Source: DAHUXT01 sp036273675 (GTDB taxonomy: Bacteria > Chloroflexota > Ktedonobacteria > Ktedonobacterales > JADMIN01). From it: a stretch of 64,000 nt of DNA. This document shows, in pieces, positions 52,344 to 62,191 of the stretch. The position numbers were made by a program, and so were the translations under genes. Below the pieces are notes generated by a model. It was not told the origin of the DNA, searched no databases, and saw nothing but the letters and a program-made list of their open reading frames with translations. Location of the stretch: positions 62,001-126,000 of the forward strand of contig DASUHD010000123.1 in the NCBI GenBank assembly GCA_036273675.1, written 5' to 3'. Within the stretch, counting starts at the first letter, position 1; the number at the start of each line of letters is the position of its first letter.

Positions 52344-54710
52344 ATGGCAGGGCAACGCCCCTGGCTGCGGACTCTTCGTGTTGTGTCACGCAGAACTATC
52401 AGTCGTGTCATCAATGGTCTCCCCATTACCAGCCGCGCCGCCCGGCGAGGACGAGGCAGACCAGTTCAACGCTACAGCCGTTACTCACGAGCATATTTCC
52501 AGCGCTGGCTTTTGCTCGGCACACTGATTGGAATTGTGGCTGGCGTCGGGGCCATCGTCTTCTTTTCAGCCATTGCTCTTTGTACCCACCTGTTTCTCGG
52601 CTTGGGAGCTGGATTTTTCCCACCGAATCCAGCGAGTGAGGGTGCAACTGTTCTTCGCTCGATCGCCCGTCCCTGGCTCTTGCCGATTATTACTACGCTT
52701 GGTGGCCTGGTTACCGGCATCATTGTTTTTTCACTCGCGCCCGAGGCTGAAGGACACGGCACCGATGCAGCCATTGAAGCATTTCACGAGAAGGGCGGAC
52801 GCATCCGGGCACGAATTCCACTTATCAAGATGATCGCCTCCGCAATAACAATCGGCTCCGGTGGAAGCGCCGGACGCGAGGGGCCAACAGCTCAAATTTC
52901 AGCGGGGTTCGCCTCATGGCTTGGCGACATTTTGCACCTCGACGATCACGAACGACGCATTGCGATGGCGGCCGGTATTGGCTCAGGTATCGGCGCGATT
53001 TTCAAAGCGCCCTTTGGTGGCGCGCTTCTTTCTGCGGAAATCCTGTACAAGCGCGATTTCGAGTCTGATGCGATCTTTCCATCGTTCATAGCATCAGTTG
53101 TTGGCTTTAGCATCTACGGGCTGTGGGCAGGCTGGAAGCCAATCTTCGGCATTGGAGGCCAATTCACCTTCGACCATCCCTTCAATCTGATTGCTTATTT
53201 ATTGCTTGGCATATGCGCAGGCGTTGTTGGCCTGCTCTATCCCGCTACCCTCTACTATGTTCGCGACTTCTTCAAGGCTTGGCGCATCCCACAGCCGCTC
53301 AAACCAGCCATTGGTGGACTTCTCGTCGGGTTGATCGGTTTGGCGCTGCCACAGGCGCTCGGCATGGGCTACGGATATGTCCAGTTCGGAGTGAACAGCG
53401 ACTTTACGCACATGGCTGGTTGGCTGCTAGCGGTGCTTGTCTTCGTGAAGATATTGACGACCTCGCTGACCATTGGCAGCGGCGGCAGCGGCGGCGTCTT
53501 TGGCCCAGGCATGGTGATAGGCGGATTCCTGGGTGGCGCTCTCTGGGCGCTACTCAATGCGGTTGCGCCTGCGCTCGTCACTGGAATGCCCGCTGGAGCC
53601 TTCGTCGTAGTGGGCATGTGTGGATTCTTTGGAGGAATTGCCAAAGCGCCACTAGCCGTCATTTTGATGGTCGCGGAGATGACCGGTGAATACTCGCTGA
53701 TCGTCCCCGCGATGCTTACCACGATGGTCGCTTATCTAATTACGGGTGATACCAGCATCTATGAAAAGCAGGTTCCCACCAGGATGGACTCACCAGCCCA
53801 CAAAGATGATTTCGCACTACCGCTCCTGCGCAATATGACCGTGCGGGACGCCATGAAGCCATTGACAGCAAAGCTACCCATCACCGTCATTCCTGATACA
53901 TCTTTACGGGATGTCGCCTACATGATGCGTGAAAACAATCTACGCGATATACCTGTAACTCAGAATGGGCAGATCGTTGGAATTATCTCCGCTCGTGACC
54001 TTGCCCGCATGCCAACAGATGCACTCGAAAGCGACACCTCCCGCGCTCGTCAGGTCATGCGCAGGCCACTAGCGCGCGCTCATCCTGATGAATCGCTCTA
54101 TACCGCCTGGGTGCGCATGTCACGTAATAACCTTCGCCAGCTAATTGTTGTTAGTCACGACCAGAGCGCACAACTTATCGGAATTCTAGCCGCGACGAGC
54201 ATCGCAAATCTGCTCCGCCTTCCAGACACACATTTACCACGCACACAGCCGAATGCTCCGCACAAAATTGCGCATCAGGATCCACAGACCGACCAGCGCG
54301 TGGCTGATGCGATGGGGCCAGCCCCTGAATTGATTCTACCGTCCACTCCATTAGCCCAGGTGCGCGACTTAGTGCTCGAACAACGTGTTGCGCTCGTCGC
54401 CGACCAGCATGGAGATCTTTGGGGCATCATAACCCCCGTTGATATACCCGGACGCGAACGCATTGGGCAGGAGGGCAAACTCACAGCGGGTGACATGGCC
54501 GTACACGACTTGATTACGGCCTCCCCACATGAATCGCTACGCGCTGTAAACCGACGTATGATCCGTAACGGGCTTCGCCAGCTACCCGTTGTCCAGGGCA
54601 AGCACGTTATTGGCCTATTACGACGGCGCGATGTGCTTGAAGCTTTCGAGCACGAACAAGACAGTGAAATGAGCGCTCGTCTCGAAACCATACCTGGCGA
54701 TCAGCACTGA
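52344..54710 (+). CDS. ClC-family chloride channel/antiporter with four CBS domains
   Basis: 788 residues. ClC part (about 50-450): selectivity motifs GSGGSAGREGP (gating Glu in GREGP), GSGGSGGVFGPGMVIGG, and VGMCGFFGGIAKAPLAVILMV. The soluble end has two CBS pairs: MTVRDAMKPL to IANLL (about 490-620) and RVADAMGPA to LEAFE (about 650-775). CBS pairs bind adenine nucleotides and gate transport. Two pairs are uncommon in prokaryotic ClC. The ATG at 52344 follows GAGG; a TTG at 52335 is in frame. Transports Cl- or another anion. Confidence 0.9.
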   Translation: MAGQRPWLRTLRVVSRRTISRVINGLPITSRAARRGRGRPVQRYSRYSRAYFQRWLLLGTLIGIVAGVGAIVFFSAIALCTHLFLGLGAGFFPPNPASEGATVLRSIARPWLLPIITTLGGLVTGIIVFSLAPEAEGHGTDAAIEAFHEKGGRIRARIPLIKMIASAITIGSGGSAGREGPTAQISAGFASWLGDILHLDDHERRIAMAAGIGSGIGAIFKAPFGGALLSAEILYKRDFESDAIFPSFIASVVGFSIYGLWAGWKPIFGIGGQFTFDHPFNLIAYLLLGICAGVVGLLYPATLYYVRDFFKAWRIPQPLKPAIGGLLVGLIGLALPQALGMGYGYVQFGVNSDFTHMAGWLLAVLVFVKILTTSLTIGSGGSGGVFGPGMVIGGFLGGALWALLNAVAPALVTGMPAGAFVVVGMCGFFGGIAKAPLAVILMVAEMTGEYSLIVPAMLTTMVAYLITGDTSIYEKQVPTRMDSPAHKDDFALPLLRNMTVRDAMKPLTAKLPITVIPDTSLRDVAYMMRENNLRDIPVTQNGQIVGIISARDLARMPTDALESDTSRARQVMRRPLARAHPDESLYTAWVRMSRNNLRQLIVVSHDQSAQLIGILAATSIANLLRLPDTHLPRTQPNAPHKIAHQDPQTDQRVADAMGPAPELILPSTPLAQVRDLVLEQRVALVADQHGDLWGIITPVDIPGRERIGQEGKLTAGDMAVHDLITASPHESLRAVNRRMIRNGLRQLPVVQGKHVIGLLRRRDVLEAFEHEQDSEMSARLETIPGDQH

Positions 54711-54769
54711 CAATATACCAGCATGCCAGTCTGAGTACACAACTCTACGCACCTCACGGAAAATCGTGA

Positions 54770-55915
54770 CTAGCAAAGCCAGTCGCGCGTATCCTGCTTC
54801 TTGCGGCTCCGGCGCGGCGCGGCGGGCGTATCGCTGTTGAGATAGGCGGATGCCTTCGGCGTTCGCTTCGACGGAGTCTTCGCGCGTGAGGTAGGCGTCT
54901 TCTTCGATGCGCTGGTTTTACCAGGTGCGGCCGCAACGTCATCTGAGTCTGCTTCGGGTTGCACCGCTTCCGCCAGGTCAACGTCAGGAAGATTGACCTC
55001 AGGCTGATCGCCTTCAGGATGTTCCGGCTCACTATCCCAACGGTCCAATGCATCGCGCAGGTCATCCGTCATCGCGAATTGCACCGGATAGGCGCCCGAA
55101 TTGAAGCGTCGCGGCGGAATAGGCTCAGACTCAGGCTCGGACGTCGGCAGCGGAACAAGAGGCTCGGACGCATCAATATCGTCTGGTGGTAAGGGGGCGA
55201 GATACGCTGGCTCCTGCTCCAATTGTTCATCCCACTTGGCACGCGCGCGTGATGAAGCGCCAGCGGATACAGGCATGTGAGCATGCGGACGATGCGTAGC
55301 AACGCCCGTCGTTCCCGTTGCCAGCAGTCCCGGGTGCGACGCTGGACCAACAGAGGGAAGAATCGAATTCCAGTAACCACCTGCCGATGGACTATTATTC
55401 GACGCAGGCGCCCAGGTCTGGCTGCGATGCAGTAACGAGGCCGAGTTGTGGGCTTCACGAATGACACGCACCGTGCGAACATTCTTACTCCAGCCAAAGA
55501 GCTGTGTCACTAGCCCAGCTAGCAAGATGCCACCAACAGTGAAGAAGGCTGTGAGCGCCAGAGAGGGCATGAACCAAGCGAGCTCACCAAAACCATTGAC
55601 GAGCTGTGCCAGGCCAATATCCGAGAGATGCGAGCGCTCGGCTAGCGTCTCGACGGATTGCGTTCCGGTGGCAACCGATGAGAGGAACATTCCCGCCGCC
55701 GCAAGTCCGCACACCACCAGCCCGCCACGCACGCCTGCCGCGAACTGGCGGCCGTACCATAACCAGGGCAGCCACTTGGCTATGAGTAGACCCGCGATGA
55801 TGCCCACCACCGCGATCAGTGGCGTCGCCGCAAGCGCGATGACGTATTGCAGCGCAAAGAGGGTGACGAACCCGATACAGCCGAGCAAAATAACGGTTCG
55901 CCGAATCGTCCTCAT
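54770..55915 (-). CDS. Hypothetical membrane protein with acidic and basic tail
   Basis: 381 residues, no family recognised. Four TM segments in the first 150 residues, a soluble region with acidic repeats (PEHPEGDQPEVNLPDVDLAEAVQ), then a very basic Lys/Arg/Thr end (KKTPTSRAKTPSKRTPKAS and RRSRKKQDTRDWLC) suggesting nucleic acid or membrane contact. GGGGGGCTAACC precedes the ATG. Convergent with the ClC gene and 49 bases after the acyl-CoA dehydrogenase stop. Function unknown. Confidence 0.65.
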   Translation of the reverse strand: MRTIRRTVILLGCIGFVTLFALQYVIALAATPLIAVVGIIAGLLIAKWLPWLWYGRQFAAGVRGGLVVCGLAAAGMFLSSVATGTQSVETLAERSHLSDIGLAQLVNGFGELAWFMPSLALTAFFTVGGILLAGLVTQLFGWSKNVRTVRVIREAHNSASLLHRSQTWAPASNNSPSAGGYWNSILPSVGPASHPGLLATGTTGVATHRPHAHMPVSAGASSRARAKWDEQLEQEPAYLAPLPPDDIDASEPLVPLPTSEPESEPIPPRRFNSGAYPVQFAMTDDLRDALDRWDSEPEHPEGDQPEVNLPDVDLAEAVQPEADSDDVAAAPGKTSASKKTPTSRAKTPSKRTPKASAYLNSDTPAAPRRSRKKQDTRDWLC

Positions 55916-55964
55916 GGTTAGCCCCCCGCGCAGCTACCTCATAGTCTGCGCGTGAAACCGCTAA

Positions 55965-57107
55965 CTAGAGGTTCTTGTAGATCAAAATTCGCTGCACTTC
56001 GCTAGTACCCTCACCGATCTCATGCACCTTTACGTTGCGCCAATATCGTGAGACGGGGTATTCGTCCATGAATCCATAACCACCGTGGATCTGGACCGCC
56101 TGATCGGCGCACCGTTTTGCCGTCTCTGAGGCGAACAACTTGGCCATGGATGCTTCGCGTGTGTAGGGTCGCTGCTCCATGTGCAGCCACGCTGCTTTAT
56201 AGTACATATTGCGCGCTAGCTCAATCTCGGTAGCCATATCGGCTAGCTTGAACTGGATGGCCTGGAAGGACGAGATTGGCCGACCGAACTGATGACGCTC
56301 GCGCGAATACGCCAGCGACTCGTCCAGACACGCCTGCGCCAGACCCACACTCAACGCCGCAATCGCGATTCGCCCTGCGTCCAGAATCGACATAAACTGG
56401 CGGAAACCGTCACCCTGGGAGCCGAGGCGATTTTCGTCCGGTACCTGACAATCCTCAAACGAGAGTGGGCGCGTATCTGATGCCCGCCACCCCATCTTGT
56501 GGTATGGATTGCCGATCAAATAGCCGGGCGTCCCCTTCGGCACGATGAAATTAGTGATTTCCTTGTGTCCGTCATTCTGCTTGCCAGTAACAGCCGTAAT
56601 GGTAACGCCACCAGTCATATTAGTGCCAGCATTGGTGATGAAGGTCTTCGCGCCATTGATGTGCCAGACGCCATCGGTCTTTACCGCGCGCGTCTCTGTG
56701 CCAGCGGAATCGGAACCCGCATTTGGCTCCGTCAGCCCGAATGCCCAAAGTTGTTCGCCGCGCGCCAACGGCATGAGGTATTGCCGCTTTTGTTCCTCGG
56801 AACCAAAGAGGTAGAAAGGCATCGACCCCAGGGAGGTATGCGCCTCCATCGTGATACCAACCGAGGCATCGCCGCGGCCAATCTCTTCTAGGGCAAGGCA
56901 GTACGAGAGAAAGTCCGCGCCCGCGCCACCGTATTCTTCCGGGAAGGGAAGACCAAGCAGGCCAAGATCAGCCATCTTGTGAACAATCTCGTAAGGAAAT
57001 TCGCCGGATCGGTCCATCTCTTCGGCGTGGGGTTTAATCTCATCTTCGGCAAATTCGCGACACATATCGCGAATCATCTGCTGCTCGTCGCTGAGCGAAA
57101 AATCCAT
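55965..57107 (-). CDS. Acyl-CoA dehydrogenase
   Basis: 380 residues. FAD motifs FGLTEPNAGSDSAG and TFITNAGTN, and the final IGEGTSEVQRILI catalytic Glu. Best match in type to short-chain (butyryl/isovaleryl-like) dehydrogenases. AGGAG stands 9 bases before the ATG at 57107; the frame opens at 57143. It differs from the dehydrogenase at 23910 mainly in an alternative NAG-TNM stretch, so it is a separate paralog, perhaps for branched or short acyl groups. No electron-transfer flavoprotein gene is near. Confidence 0.88.
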   Translation of the reverse strand: MDFSLSDEQQMIRDMCREFAEDEIKPHAEEMDRSGEFPYEIVHKMADLGLLGLPFPEEYGGAGADFLSYCLALEEIGRGDASVGITMEAHTSLGSMPFYLFGSEEQKRQYLMPLARGEQLWAFGLTEPNAGSDSAGTETRAVKTDGVWHINGAKTFITNAGTNMTGGVTITAVTGKQNDGHKEITNFIVPKGTPGYLIGNPYHKMGWRASDTRPLSFEDCQVPDENRLGSQGDGFRQFMSILDAGRIAIAALSVGLAQACLDESLAYSRERHQFGRPISSFQAIQFKLADMATEIELARNMYYKAAWLHMEQRPYTREASMAKLFASETAKRCADQAVQIHGGYGFMDEYPVSRYWRNVKVHEIGEGTSEVQRILIYKNL

Positions 57108-57330
57108 AGGTTGCGCTCCTTGGTCCGCACCAGAAAACGACATTGTCCGGCACGTATCGAAACGACGCGGGCGGCGCTGCCCGCATGAAGCGAATTATAT
57201 CACCGTAGCATGCCGCCGAATCGTTACTCCGATAGGCCTACGGAGTTGGATACGCGACCCACATCGACATAGTATACTTATGCAGCGCTGGGGCAGCGAT
57301 TCTCATCCATACGCAGAGGGGGGTAGCGGC

Positions 57331-58608
57331 ATGCGCAAGGACACCACCAACGGTGGCTCAGCCATGTTAGATATCAAGCCTTCTAGCGCGCGCATACTCG
57401 TCGTGGATGCCGATACGAGCACCGCCAGCACCCTGGGAGCTGTACTACGGCATGACGGTTGGACCGTGCAAGTGGCATCGGGCGGCGAGGAGGCGTTGAA
57501 TGCTCTGGCGGAGGGGCGATTCGATCTGCTCCTGGCTGACCTCGATGACAACGATCGCCGTAGCCAGGAAACACTCAGACAGGCCCAGTTGGCCGTTCCC
57601 GCGGTTACCGTAGTGGTGATGACTGGCTACGCGACACTGGAATCGGCGTTACGGGCGTTACGTCGGGGTGTCTACGATTACCTCACCAAGCCAATCGACG
57701 TGGAAGAATTGCGGATCACGCTCGCGCGCGCGCTTGAGCAGCGGCGATTGCGGCACGAACTGGCAGCGCGGGTTCGCGAACTCGAGGTCGCCCACGCAGC
57801 CGCACGCGATTTCAACACGCGCCTGCAAGAGCAGGTAGACCGCGCAACGGCCGAACTGCGCCAGAAAGTCGAAGAGCTCGACGAGGCGAACCGCCAACTC
57901 AAGCTGGCGCAGGAGCAGCACGATCGTTTCGTCGCAATGGTCGCGCACGAGATGCGCGGGCCACTGAACCCCATTATCAATTATGCGCAACTTGCCAAAC
58001 GGCCCAACCTCCAGGAAGGCGCCCTGGGCCGCTACATGGATATTATCGTCGAACATGGCTTCCGCCTGAACCGTATGGTGGACGATCTCCAGACGGCGAC
58101 ACATCTGAGTACAGGCCGCTTCTCGCTGCGCATTGAACCGTTTGATCTCATGGCAGCGGTCGGCGAACTGGTAGACCAGTTCGCGGCATCGGTGCGCGAG
58201 CGGCGCTTCGTCTACGAACATCCCGATACCCCCATTGTTCTCGACGCGGACCCTGATCGAATCGTTCAGGCGGTACGCAACCTCATAGACAACGCCGTGA
58301 AATACTCTGTAGAGGATGGCGCTATCGAGGTGCGCATCGGCGGAGACGAGAACACCGCCACGATTGAAGTGGGCGACTATGGCGCCGGCATCTCTGAGGC
58401 TGATATGAAGCGGATTTTCGAGCCATTTATCCGCGGCGAGCAAAGTTCCGATAGCAGCGGGAGCGGTCTGGGTCTATTCATTACCCGCGGCATTGTGGCC
58501 GAACATCATGGGATATTGCAGGTTGCAAATCGAGGTGGCGCCACGCGAGTGCAGGGCGCAATCTTCACCATCACACTGCCGCGCCATGGAACCTCCGAGA
58601 ATTCATGA
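57331..58608 (+). CDS. Receiver-first histidine kinase
   Basis: 425 residues in an unusual order. Receiver domain at about 20-135: LVVDADTS, Asp70 in LLADLDDND and Lys120 in YLTKPID. A coiled coil follows (about 140-195), then HisKA with H206 in MVAHEMRGPLNPI, N box NLIDNAVKYS, and VGDYGAGIS, GSGLGLFI. No sensor or membrane segment, so signal probably enters through the receiver. GAGGGGGG lies before the ATG. The NtrC-type regulator starts 172 bases downstream, its likely partner. Confidence 0.85.
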   Translation: MRKDTTNGGSAMLDIKPSSARILVVDADTSTASTLGAVLRHDGWTVQVASGGEEALNALAEGRFDLLLADLDDNDRRSQETLRQAQLAVPAVTVVVMTGYATLESALRALRRGVYDYLTKPIDVEELRITLARALEQRRLRHELAARVRELEVAHAAARDFNTRLQEQVDRATAELRQKVEELDEANRQLKLAQEQHDRFVAMVAHEMRGPLNPIINYAQLAKRPNLQEGALGRYMDIIVEHGFRLNRMVDDLQTATHLSTGRFSLRIEPFDLMAAVGELVDQFAASVRERRFVYEHPDTPIVLDADPDRIVQAVRNLIDNAVKYSVEDGAIEVRIGGDENTATIEVGDYGAGISEADMKRIFEPFIRGEQSSDSSGSGLGLFITRGIVAEHHGILQVANRGGATRVQGAIFTITLPRHGTSENS

Positions 58609-58780
58609 AGAGTTCACGAATGGCGACGGCACGTCCTCAAGCAGATAATACGCCAGCAGGAGACGACTCCACATCTGGTGGCGTATACTGGTGAGACACT
58701 ATGAATGTCATCACATCAATAGCGTACATAACAGGGTCACGCCCAATTGGATGGCTGATGTGCGGAAGGGGTATCATAGA

Positions 58781-60235
58781 ATGGCTGAAAGACGCAAGGG
58801 TTCAGATACCAACACATCGACCTATGGAGCGCGCGTGCTCATCGCGGATGACGATGCGTCTATGCGCGAGGTATTGTCGCAACTGCTTGAGGAGGAAGGC
58901 TACACGCTCGACGAGGCTGCCAGTGGGCAGGAAGTCCTGGACAAGGTTGCCACAACCAACAAGAATCGGCCCGACATCGTGCTGCTTGATATTGGCATGC
59001 CCGATACCGATGGCATCCAGGTGTTACAGACCATCCTCGAGCAGGGCATCGATATCCCTGTCATCATCATCACGGGCCGGGGCGCTGGTTCATTGGTGGT
59101 GAAGGCGATGCAGATTGGCGCGGCGGACTACATCAGGAAGCCATTTGCCGATCTGGATGACATCGTCCATGCTGTCAGGCGCGTTCTTACGTACGAGAAA
59201 CTCAAACAGGAGATCCTGGCCAGCAAGGCGCCTACCGCGCATCCCGATCCAACGGAGCGCATTGTGGGCTCCAGCCCGGAGATGATTGATATCTTCAAGA
59301 CCATTGGCCGGGTAGCGCGCACGCAGGCCACGGTACTGGTGACAGGTGAAACAGGCACCGGCAAGGAACTGATGACTGAGGCGATTCACAACGCTTCTGA
59401 TCGTCGCTCGGGGCCGCTCATCAAGGTCAACTGCGCCGCCCTACCTGAGACACTGCTCGAGAGTGAGCTTTTCGGCCACGAGAAAGGTTCATTCACCGGG
59501 GCGCTAGCGCAACACAAGGGGCGCTTTGAGGCCGCTAACAAAGGCACCATCTTCCTCGATGAAGTCGGCGAGATGTCGTTGGCGACGCAGAAAAAACTTC
59601 TGCGCGTGCTGCAAGAGCGCGAGTTCGAGCGAGTCGGCGGAACGGCGCCAGTTAAGGTCGATGTCCGTGTCATCACAGCGACGAACCGCAATTTGCGCGA
59701 TGAAGTGCTGGACGGGCGATTCCGCGAAGACCTGTTCTATCGCCTCAATGTCATTGAGGTGCATATGCCGCCGCTGCGCGACCGCAAAGAGGATATACCC
59801 GCACTCGTCAGCCACTTCCTCGATAAACATCGCTATAGCGGCGTTGCCATGCCCGCGCGTATCAGTGAAGAGGCGGTTGCGCTGCTCATGGAGCATAACT
59901 GGCCCGGCAACGTGCGCGAGCTGGAGAATATCATTCAACGCGCGGTAGTCTTGAGCCGCGGCGACTTGATCACGCCAGAGCATATTGTCTTCCAAAGCGA
60001 GATGACTCGCTACATTCTCGATGTGGACCAAAAAGTGCGCGCAGGCACGCCTCTTGACGATATGCTCGCAGAGGTACGACGCCAGGCAATCACCACCGCT
60101 ATTCGGCTGAATGAATTCAACCCACAGAAGGCGGCGGATCAACTCGGCATCTCATTGGAGGACCTCGAGGCGCTGGCCGGTGAGTTCAATCTGCCCATCG
60201 CCGAGGAGCGAAGCGGCAATACGGTCTCGCGCTAG
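58781..60235 (+). CDS. NtrC-family response regulator (REC-AAA-HTH)
   Basis: 484 residues. Receiver with Asp70 in VLLDIGMPD, AAA+ domain with GETGTGKE, ELFGHEKGSFTGA and GTIFLDEVGEM, R-finger LFYRLNVIE, then a short HTH-like end (QKAADQLGISLEDLEALAGEF) replacing the usual Fis domain. The loop reads GSFTGA, where GAFTGA is the consensus for sigma-54 contact. AAGGGG precedes the ATG at 58781. It likely activates genes together with sigma-54, whose presence in this lineage is not known from the window. Confidence 0.85.
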   Translation: MAERRKGSDTNTSTYGARVLIADDDASMREVLSQLLEEEGYTLDEAASGQEVLDKVATTNKNRPDIVLLDIGMPDTDGIQVLQTILEQGIDIPVIIITGRGAGSLVVKAMQIGAADYIRKPFADLDDIVHAVRRVLTYEKLKQEILASKAPTAHPDPTERIVGSSPEMIDIFKTIGRVARTQATVLVTGETGTGKELMTEAIHNASDRRSGPLIKVNCAALPETLLESELFGHEKGSFTGALAQHKGRFEAANKGTIFLDEVGEMSLATQKKLLRVLQEREFERVGGTAPVKVDVRVITATNRNLRDEVLDGRFREDLFYRLNVIEVHMPPLRDRKEDIPALVSHFLDKHRYSGVAMPARISEEAVALLMEHNWPGNVRELENIIQRAVVLSRGDLITPEHIVFQSEMTRYILDVDQKVRAGTPLDDMLAEVRRQAITTAIRLNEFNPQKAADQLGISLEDLEALAGEFNLPIAEERSGNTVSR

Positions 60236-60259
60236 CAGCAATACGATATGTGGGTGACG

Positions 60260-60508
60260 TTACGGCTTTTCCTGCTGCTCTTGCTGCTCCAGGAAGAGCC
60301 GTCCAAGCGTGGCGCACGACAGCACATATTCGTCACCTGCAAAGCTCATATCGAGCAGGCCTTCCTCGGCCATGTCGCGGAAGTCATCGGTCACAAGCAT
60401 GTACTGCTTTAGCATGCGACTGACGTCGCTCTCTGGCAGCGATCCCCACTCGCGCAGTTTGCGCAATACAGCCACTTTGGCCTCAGTGTCATCATCTATC
60501 GCTCGCAT
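60260..60508 (-). CDS. Small winged-helix-like hypothetical protein
   Basis: 82 residues. Helical KVAVLRKLREWGSLPESDVSRML then FRDMAEEGLLDMSF and a short beta wing, which could be a small winged helix; no family recognised. The end is Gln/Glu-rich (LEQQEQQEKP). GAGGAACCG precedes the ATG. It converges on the NtrC-type gene at 60235. Confidence 0.5.
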   Translation of the reverse strand: MRAIDDDTEAKVAVLRKLREWGSLPESDVSRMLKQYMLVTDDFRDMAEEGLLDMSFAGDEYVLSCATLGRLFLEQQEQQEKP

Positions 60509-60766
60509 CGGTTCCTCGCCTTATAGTTGTCGCAATTTTGAATCGCGCCGGTATTCGCCAGTCGCGCGTTCCCCCTGGCATCATCTCATTCGCAACGCAT
60601 ATGTTCGACTCCTGGCAACACTGTAACATTTCAGAGTGGCGAAAGACTACATCAATGCATGCATTGCGCAATGGTGACTGATCGCGACATAATTTTGTGT
60701 GAACATCCTGTCAATTTCCTGCTGCTCAGAAGACCCTGGCAGCCACTGACATAGGAGACTCAATCC

Positions 60767-61387
60767 ATGGATCTGACGAAGTTGTTTCGACGAGAACCTG
60801 ATCCTGCAGCCAAAGAAATACGCGAAGATGGACGGGAGCGATTGCCAGCGGGCCAGTATCTGACGAAGAAGTGGCCAATTTTGAGCTATGAGTCCACCCC
60901 AAAATTCGATGCCGAGAAGTATCGCTTCAAGGTGTGGGGTACGGTCGCTGAGCCGTTTGAGCTGACCTGGGATGAGTTGCTGGCGCTACCACGCGTTCAG
61001 TTGACTTCGGACTTTCACTGTGTCACCACGTGGAGCCGGTTCGACAACGCCTGGGAAGGTGTGCATATCCGTGAGATTCTGCAGCGGGCGAAGCCTCTAC
61101 CAGAAGCGAAATTCGTGACGGCGCACTCGTTCACGGGCTACACTACCAATATGCCGCTCGCCGACCTCGACGATGACGATGTGCTTATTGCCTTCACCCA
61201 TGACGGCGAGCCGATTGAACCCGACCATGGCGGTCCCGTGCGCCTGATCGTGCCGAAGCTCTATGCGTACAAGAGCGCGAAGTGGCTCAGTGGCCTGGAA
61301 TTCATGGAGAAGGACCGCCCGGGCTTCTGGGAGGTGCGCGGCTATCACAACCACGCCGACCCCTGGAAAGAGGAGCGCTACTGGTAG
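60767..61387 (+). CDS. Sulfite-oxidase-like molybdopterin protein (MsrP/YedY type)
   Basis: 206 residues. The molybdenum Cys is in TSDFHCVTTWSRFDNAWEGV, and the fold ends in HGGPVRLIVPKLYAYKSAKWL and ENH-type GYHNHADPW. These belong to the SUOX fold used by sulfite oxidase, nitrate reductase and MsrP. There is no Tat signal, no second subunit and no heme partner, so it is a compact cytoplasmic member of unknown substrate. It lies between AT-rich DNA and a two-way terminator. Confidence 0.8.
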   Translation: MDLTKLFRREPDPAAKEIREDGRERLPAGQYLTKKWPILSYESTPKFDAEKYRFKVWGTVAEPFELTWDELLALPRVQLTSDFHCVTTWSRFDNAWEGVHIREILQRAKPLPEAKFVTAHSFTGYTTNMPLADLDDDDVLIAFTHDGEPIEPDHGGPVRLIVPKLYAYKSAKWLSGLEFMEKDRPGFWEVRGYHNHADPWKEERYW

Positions 61388-61421
61388 TCGGATCGCGATT
61401 GTTCGGGCCGCTAAAATAAAA

Positions 61422-61470
61422 GACCTGCCTGCGAGACCGTACTCAAAATCTCGCAGGCAGGTCAGTTTTT
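61422..61470. terminator. Bidirectional intrinsic terminator
   Basis: A 15-bp perfect stem (GACCTGCCTGCGAGA at 61422-61436 and its complement at 61449-61463) with a 12-base loop. TTTTT follows on the plus strand (61466-61470), and on the minus strand the stem is followed by TTTTATTTTAG. It ends both the sulfite-oxidase-like gene and the convergent annealing-protein gene. Confidence 0.85.
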
Positions 61471-61483
61471 GTCCGGCTACGTG

Positions 61484-62191
61484 CTAACTGGCGCGGCGGG
61501 AGCGCTGATACTCGGTGCTGAGTTGCGAGATCAACTGGCGCGCTTCGGCGTAGGTGAGCGACGAGTCCGGCTCTGGCTTGCCGAGTGCCACGCACAGCTT
61601 GCGAATGCTCACCAACTGCTGCTCGCTGGCGGCTGGCTCATCCGTTCCCTTGGCAGCCGACGCCTTCGTGGCAGGAGCATTGGGTGATGCCGCTGGCGCG
61701 GTCTGCGCCGCTACAGGGCTGACACGTGCGGCTGGGGCCGAACGGCGACGCTCGACTGGTGTATCCACAATCCGATCACCCTCATCCATCTCAGGAGCAA
61801 ACGCCGTGCCGTAGCCCAGCGCCAGGAGTGCGCGTCCTAATGACTTGGTGCTCGCCTTCTCGGCATAGTCCCCGAAGTCCTTCGCAGACTCCGATCCGTA
61901 CATCGTCGCCTCGTTGCCCAGCACGTCGCGCACATAGGTCTTGAAGTGCGCATATCCTGCCTCACGATCCTGTTCGACCAGTTCGGTGCGGACGACATAC
62001 GACGTTGTCGCCAGGCCGCGCACGATAAAGTCGCGCTGGTCGCGGATGAACCAGAGCAGACGATTCTGGACATTCAGGTAGTCGCGCCCTTTGAGATTCA
62101 TCAGATGCTGGTTTGGATCATAATCCGCCGCGATGCGCCAGTTGCCGGGATACTGGGGCCGCGAGTGGGTGGTGTTTCGTTCTTCGCTCAT
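61484..62191 (-). CDS. ERF/DUF1071-like single-strand annealing protein
   Basis: 235 residues. The folded N-terminal about 115 residues contain LMNLKGRDYLNVQNRLLWFIRDQ, a FKTYVRDVLGNEATMYGSESAKDF strand pair and EKASTKSLGRALLALGYGT, a pattern like the ETSAxGRALxxxG signature of ERF/Rad52-like annealing proteins. A Pro/Ala-rich linker precedes a small helical end. Such proteins anneal ssDNA in phage recombination and repair; here it sits on the chromosome without other phage genes. GGAGGGGG precedes the ATG at 62191. The family call is by pattern only. Confidence 0.5.
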   Translation of the reverse strand: MSEERNTTHSRPQYPGNWRIAADYDPNQHLMNLKGRDYLNVQNRLLWFIRDQRDFIVRGLATTSYVVRTELVEQDREAGYAHFKTYVRDVLGNEATMYGSESAKDFGDYAEKASTKSLGRALLALGYGTAFAPEMDEGDRIVDTPVERRRSAPAARVSPVAAQTAPAASPNAPATKASAAKGTDEPAASEQQLVSIRKLCVALGKPEPDSSLTYAEARQLISQLSTEYQRSRRAS

